Shown piece by piece: positions 59,760 to 61,892 of a DNA stretch of 61,892 nucleotides. Origin of the DNA: a virus; IMG/VR virus record IMGVR_UViG_3300037961_003161, positions 1 to 61,892 of that record; one strand, given 5' to 3'. Numbering within the stretch: the stretch's first letter is position 1; each line of letters starts with the position of its first letter. The translations under genes and the position numbers were made by a program. The notes beneath the pieces were generated by a model, which saw only the letters and a program-made list of their open reading frames with translations, had not been told where the DNA came from and ran no database searches.

Positions 59760-60670
59760 TATAATGTTTTTCTTGATTTCATTCTACCCCAGCTTGTCAT
59801 TGGCTCTTCTTTAACAAATGTACCGTTAATCATTTTACCTTTACGCTTTGCAATAACATTATAAGCTGATTGTATACACTCTTCGATAGGCACGCCAATA
59901 AGTTCAGCTAGATTAGTTAATACAACTACAGCATCGCCTATACCATCAACTATTTCATCGTGATCTTCTTTTAGTATAGCTCTACCGATCTCGCCAGTCT
60001 CTTCCATTAACTTAATGTATTGAGTTTTAGGATCGCCTTTATCGTACAAGCCACGCTCATCAGCCCACATTCTAATACACTCAAATATTTCTTCACCACA
60101 ATCATCACAAGCTGTAGTACAGTCTTTTGACTTAGGAAACAGCTTAGCATTTATTTTATCTAGCTCATCTGCACCAGCTAACTTTATTGTTTGTTTATGT
60201 GGATCATTATTATCAAACCATCTAGCAAAAGCTTTATTGTATACATAGCATCTGCCAGCTGTATATTGTGATGGTTTAACATTATTTAAAATCCATTTTA
60301 TTGATGACTCTGTTATCATAACATCACCATAGTTTGTTTTCCAAGACTTACCTATGTTATCCATAAGCTGTCCTTTTAGTTTATTGACTGGACATGGGAA
60401 CGTCGAAGTCATATCGGTTACGTTTACATTCATATTGTTTAATTCTATAAAATTGTTATTAAATATTTCTTTATAAAGTTGTTCGTCAACTTTATAGCCA
60501 TAGCGCTCTTGCAAATACAGCTCACGCTTAGAGATATAATCTATATCGTCAGACATTTCAAGTATCTCGTATTCATCAGGTTCGTAGCCCTGTTGCTCTT
60601 CAACTCTGTTTTTAACATTGTTAGTTACACCGATTTTAACACCGGGTATATGGTATATACAATACGTCAT
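59759..60670 (-). CDS. GIY-YIG + MazG fusion protein (303 aa)
   Basis: The N-terminus (residues about 1-70) has a GIY-YIG-like start, MTYCIYHIPGVKIGVTNNVK, followed by YISKRELYLQERYGYK. A middle section resembles a phage-specific linker (YNKAFARWFDNNDPHKQTIK). The C-terminal 100 residues are a MazG domain: KLMEETGEIGRAILKEDHDE, then IVDGIGDAVVVLTNLAELIG, the EExxE and ExxD acidic motifs. MazG removes pyrophosphate from NTPs. The GIY-YIG half has variant residues, so nuclease activity is uncertain. The stop overlaps the next gene's ATG by one base. Confidence 0.8.
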   Translation of the reverse strand: MTYCIYHIPGVKIGVTNNVKNRVEEQQGYEPDEYEILEMSDDIDYISKRELYLQERYGYKVDEQLYKEIFNNNFIELNNMNVNVTDMTSTFPCPVNKLKGQLMDNIGKSWKTNYGDVMITESSIKWILNNVKPSQYTAGRCYVYNKAFARWFDNNDPHKQTIKLAGADELDKINAKLFPKSKDCTTACDDCGEEIFECIRMWADERGLYDKGDPKTQYIKLMEETGEIGRAILKEDHDEIVDGIGDAVVVLTNLAELIGVPIEECIQSAYNVIAKRKGKMINGTFVKEEPMTSWGRMKSRKTL

Positions 60671-61341
60671 AAGTGGTAGTTTCTAGTTGTGTCTTCTGGT
60701 AATTTATCATTATACAAATGCAAGTTATGCGCAAAATGATAATACGTACCAACTGGCAAATTAAGCTGATAGGCAACATACATTTGTAAGCTTGAAAACT
60801 GATACTGATCGTTACAGAAACCATACCAGAGATCATTAGAACGCATTACAACAGACATATTAAGCTTATTGTTTAACACTGTAAACTGTACAGCATAAGT
60901 GCAAGGAGTGTCGTAGGTATAATCGCTTATCTCTTTACCATCGTAAATAGATATTGCTGCTTGTCTAGTTTCAGGATTATCCTTTAACATTTGTATAACA
61001 ATATCTAGTTGACTTGTTCTTTCCCACTGCCAACCATAGTTAGAGTTAACGTTACCATCATCATCAGCCATACGTTTCCATATAGCTGGAACTTTACCGT
61101 ACAACTCACCAAGCTTAGCTATGTTACGATCACCAGATAAATACCATTGCCATTCAGCTTCAGCATACTCTTGTGACCAGTTACGCTTGATGCGGCTGTT
61201 ATGTATAGCGTTGTGAGCAGGAAACTGCAGTTCAAAGCCTACGTTAAACAAAGCTTTAGTGCCTGCAAAGTCTACGCCATCACGAACTATACGCCAGTAC
61301 AACGTATGAAAAGCATTTGATGCCGTGTCAAAACTATGCAT
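60667..61341 (-). CDS. Thymidylate synthase / dCMP hydroxymethylase family enzyme (224 aa)
   Basis: Start at 61341 (MHSFDTASNAFHTLYWRIVR) because AAGGAG lies eight bases before it; an earlier TTG is open but not needed. Family motifs: TPCTYAVQF with the catalytic Cys and VVMRSNDLWYGFCNDQYQF. In thymidylate synthases the last motif reads RSxDxxxGxPFN; here the Asn position is Asp (FCND), as in dCMP hydroxymethylases, and PCH is PCT. This points to cytosine as the base. It probably serves phage DNA synthesis or modification. Confidence 0.82.
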   Translation of the reverse strand: MHSFDTASNAFHTLYWRIVRDGVDFAGTKALFNVGFELQFPAHNAIHNSRIKRNWSQEYAEAEWQWYLSGDRNIAKLGELYGKVPAIWKRMADDDGNVNSNYGWQWERTSQLDIVIQMLKDNPETRQAAISIYDGKEISDYTYDTPCTYAVQFTVLNNKLNMSVVMRSNDLWYGFCNDQYQFSSLQMYVAYQLNLPVGTYYHFAHNLHLYNDKLPEDTTRNYHL

Positions 61342-61471
61342 ATATATCTCCTTTAATGTTATACCAAGATGATAAACCAAGAGTACTAGATCGTTTAGTT
61401 AGTATTTTAACTGAACCATTACGATTCATTGCTATTGTTTTATAATCAAGGTGTTTTATTGTATTTGTCAT
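61334..61471 (-). CDS. Small protein (45 aa) before the ThyA-family gene
   Basis: Reads MTNTIKHLDYKTIAMNRNGS, VKILTKRSSTLGLSSW and ends YNIKGDIYA. It carries the Shine-Dalgarno of the next gene in its last codons and overlaps its ATG (ATGCATAG), so translation is coupled. It overlaps the 87-aa gene upstream by 26 bp in another frame. Function unknown. Confidence 0.58.
   Translation of the reverse strand: MTNTIKHLDYKTIAMNRNGSVKILTKRSSTLGLSSWYNIKGDIYA
61346..61352 (-). promoter_or_regulatory. Unusual Shine-Dalgarno site of the ThyA-family gene
   Basis: AAAGGAG on the minus strand, spaced eight bases from ATG. Most genes in this window have A-rich leaders without SD, so this one stands out and decides the start at 61341. 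Confidence 0.7.
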
Positions 61472-61709
61472 AATAGTATTTATAATATTCGTACTTTTTA
61501 TCGTGAACATTTGCTACTGTATAAACAGCAGGATCAACGTGTACATTGTTATTAATTTTAATTTCTATCTTCCAGTACTCATAAGATTTACTCCAATCAG
61601 GCACAACACAGACAGCAATGCTATTATCTAAACACCATTGTATCATTTTACTATAACCTTCTGGAATATTACTAGGGCCTGGGCTACGGCTAACTTTTTT
61701 CTTAGCCAT
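61446..61709 (-). CDS. Hypothetical protein (87 aa)
   Basis: Start at the ATG at 61709 (MAKKKVSRSPGPSNIPEGYS), which overlaps the stop of the truncated gene upstream (TAATG). The middle (MIQWCLDNSIAVCVVPDWSK, YEYWKIEIKINNNVH) is strand-rich with two cysteines. I do not recognise a family. Confidence 0.64.
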   Translation of the reverse strand: MAKKKVSRSPGPSNIPEGYSKMIQWCLDNSIAVCVVPDWSKSYEYWKIEIKINNNVHVDPAVYTVANVHDKKYEYYKYYYDKYNKTP

Positions 61710-61892
61710 TATTCCCAAGGCATTGGCTCAGCTTCAGCGTCGACAACGTCATGAGGTACAAAGCAGCCAGAGCGTGGCTCCCACGTAAAGAAAGACTCGG
61801 CGCCGTTTTCACCAAGGTTTTGAAACTTAACTTTAAGTACTTTAACTTTAGTTGTTTTAGCTTCATAATCTCTGTGAACTAATAAGCCGTGA
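61709..61892 (-). CDS. Unknown protein, N-terminus outside window
   Basis: An open frame enters from the right edge and ends at TAA (61709-61711). Visible residues include LLVHRDYEAKTTKVKVLKVK, then FQNLGENGAESFFTWEPRSG and the end EAEPMPWE. No family recognised. It opens the part of the nucleotide-metabolism operon seen here; its promoter lies beyond the window. Confidence 0.62.
   Translation of the reverse strand, partial: HGLLVHRDYEAKTTKVKVLKVKFQNLGENGAESFFTWEPRSGCFVPHDVVDAEAEPMPWE

Noticed and set aside
1-61892. Circular genome joined at the window ends
   Set aside because: The truncated genes at both ends are on the minus strand, but joining them gives a frame mismatch and their sequences do not form one known family, so the window is treated as an internal piece.
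1-61892. Lysogeny genes
   Set aside because: I looked for integrase, excisionase, CI/Cro-type pairs next to an att-like repeat and found none; the HTH/operator pair alone does not imply a prophage state.

Overview
This window is part of the genome of a lytic, tailed double-stranded DNA phage that infects a member of the Bacteroidota, most likely a marine Flavobacteriia. The host is indicated by three things. A phage protein carries a C-terminal type IX secretion (T9SS) sorting domain, a pathway restricted to Bacteroidota. Most ATGs follow A-rich leaders (AATAAAATAAAATG-like), not Shine-Dalgarno sequences. The base composition is AT-rich. No integrase, excisionase or partition gene is visible. 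Both ends cut through genes and no DNA polymerase, primase or helicase is present, so more of the genome lies outside the window. A podovirus-like particle is inferred: there is no tape-measure or sheath gene, and connector proteins are followed by very large tail and ejection-type proteins. This resembles flavobacterial podoviruses and, more distantly, crAss-like phages.

Left arm (1-10335, minus strand). This dense, mostly overlapping operon holds a PD-(D/E)XK exonuclease with an ERF-type annealing protein (recombination), a sigma-70 family factor, an HTH regulator, a GP88-family protein and many small conserved or unknown proteins. Several are micro-ORFs of 24-55 codons, found by reading the gaps. 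A 158-nt tRNA-like element (7495-7652) has a perfect T-arm and a 7-bp acceptor helix but no normal cloverleaf. Six copies of one promoter-like block (ACACAAA-N17-CAGATAWTATA) drive the promoter-proximal part of this arm.

Control region (10336-10654). Two leftward promoter copies face a 46-bp inverted-repeat site before the rightward genes. A second copy of the site, of identical length, overlaps the start codon of the HTH regulator gene at 3025. This suggests an early/late switch.

Central and right arm (10655-56839, plus strand). First comes a cluster of very basic small proteins with an embedded PAP2-type phosphatase, then GroEL/GroES. Next are small virion-like proteins, a HExxH protein and a 3TM holin-like protein, followed by a cpn10-like double-domain protein. 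The head module is small terminase candidate, TerL, portal, scaffold and major capsid. The tail module comprises connectors (one with an inserted carbohydrate-binding-like domain), a 1778-aa tail protein and a 1607-aa protein with BACON/Ig-like repeats. The ejection-type proteins follow, the largest being 2468 aa with zinc-protease and HAD motifs. Then comes an envelope-targeted cassette (outer-membrane-like lipoprotein, TM/coiled-coil protein, exported thioredoxin-fold protein, T9SS cargo), a DUF5675-like protein and tail-fibre-like proteins.

Right end (56840-61892, minus strand). A convergent nucleotide-metabolism operon carries an H1-like protein, B12-dependent ribonucleotide reductase, a PD-(D/E)XK nuclease, a MazG-like protein, a GIY-YIG/MazG fusion and a thymidylate synthase-family enzyme with a dCMP-hydroxymethylase-like substitution. 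It ends at a strong hairpin terminator at 56837-56863.

All assignments come from reading the sequence and recalling family motifs; no database search was run.
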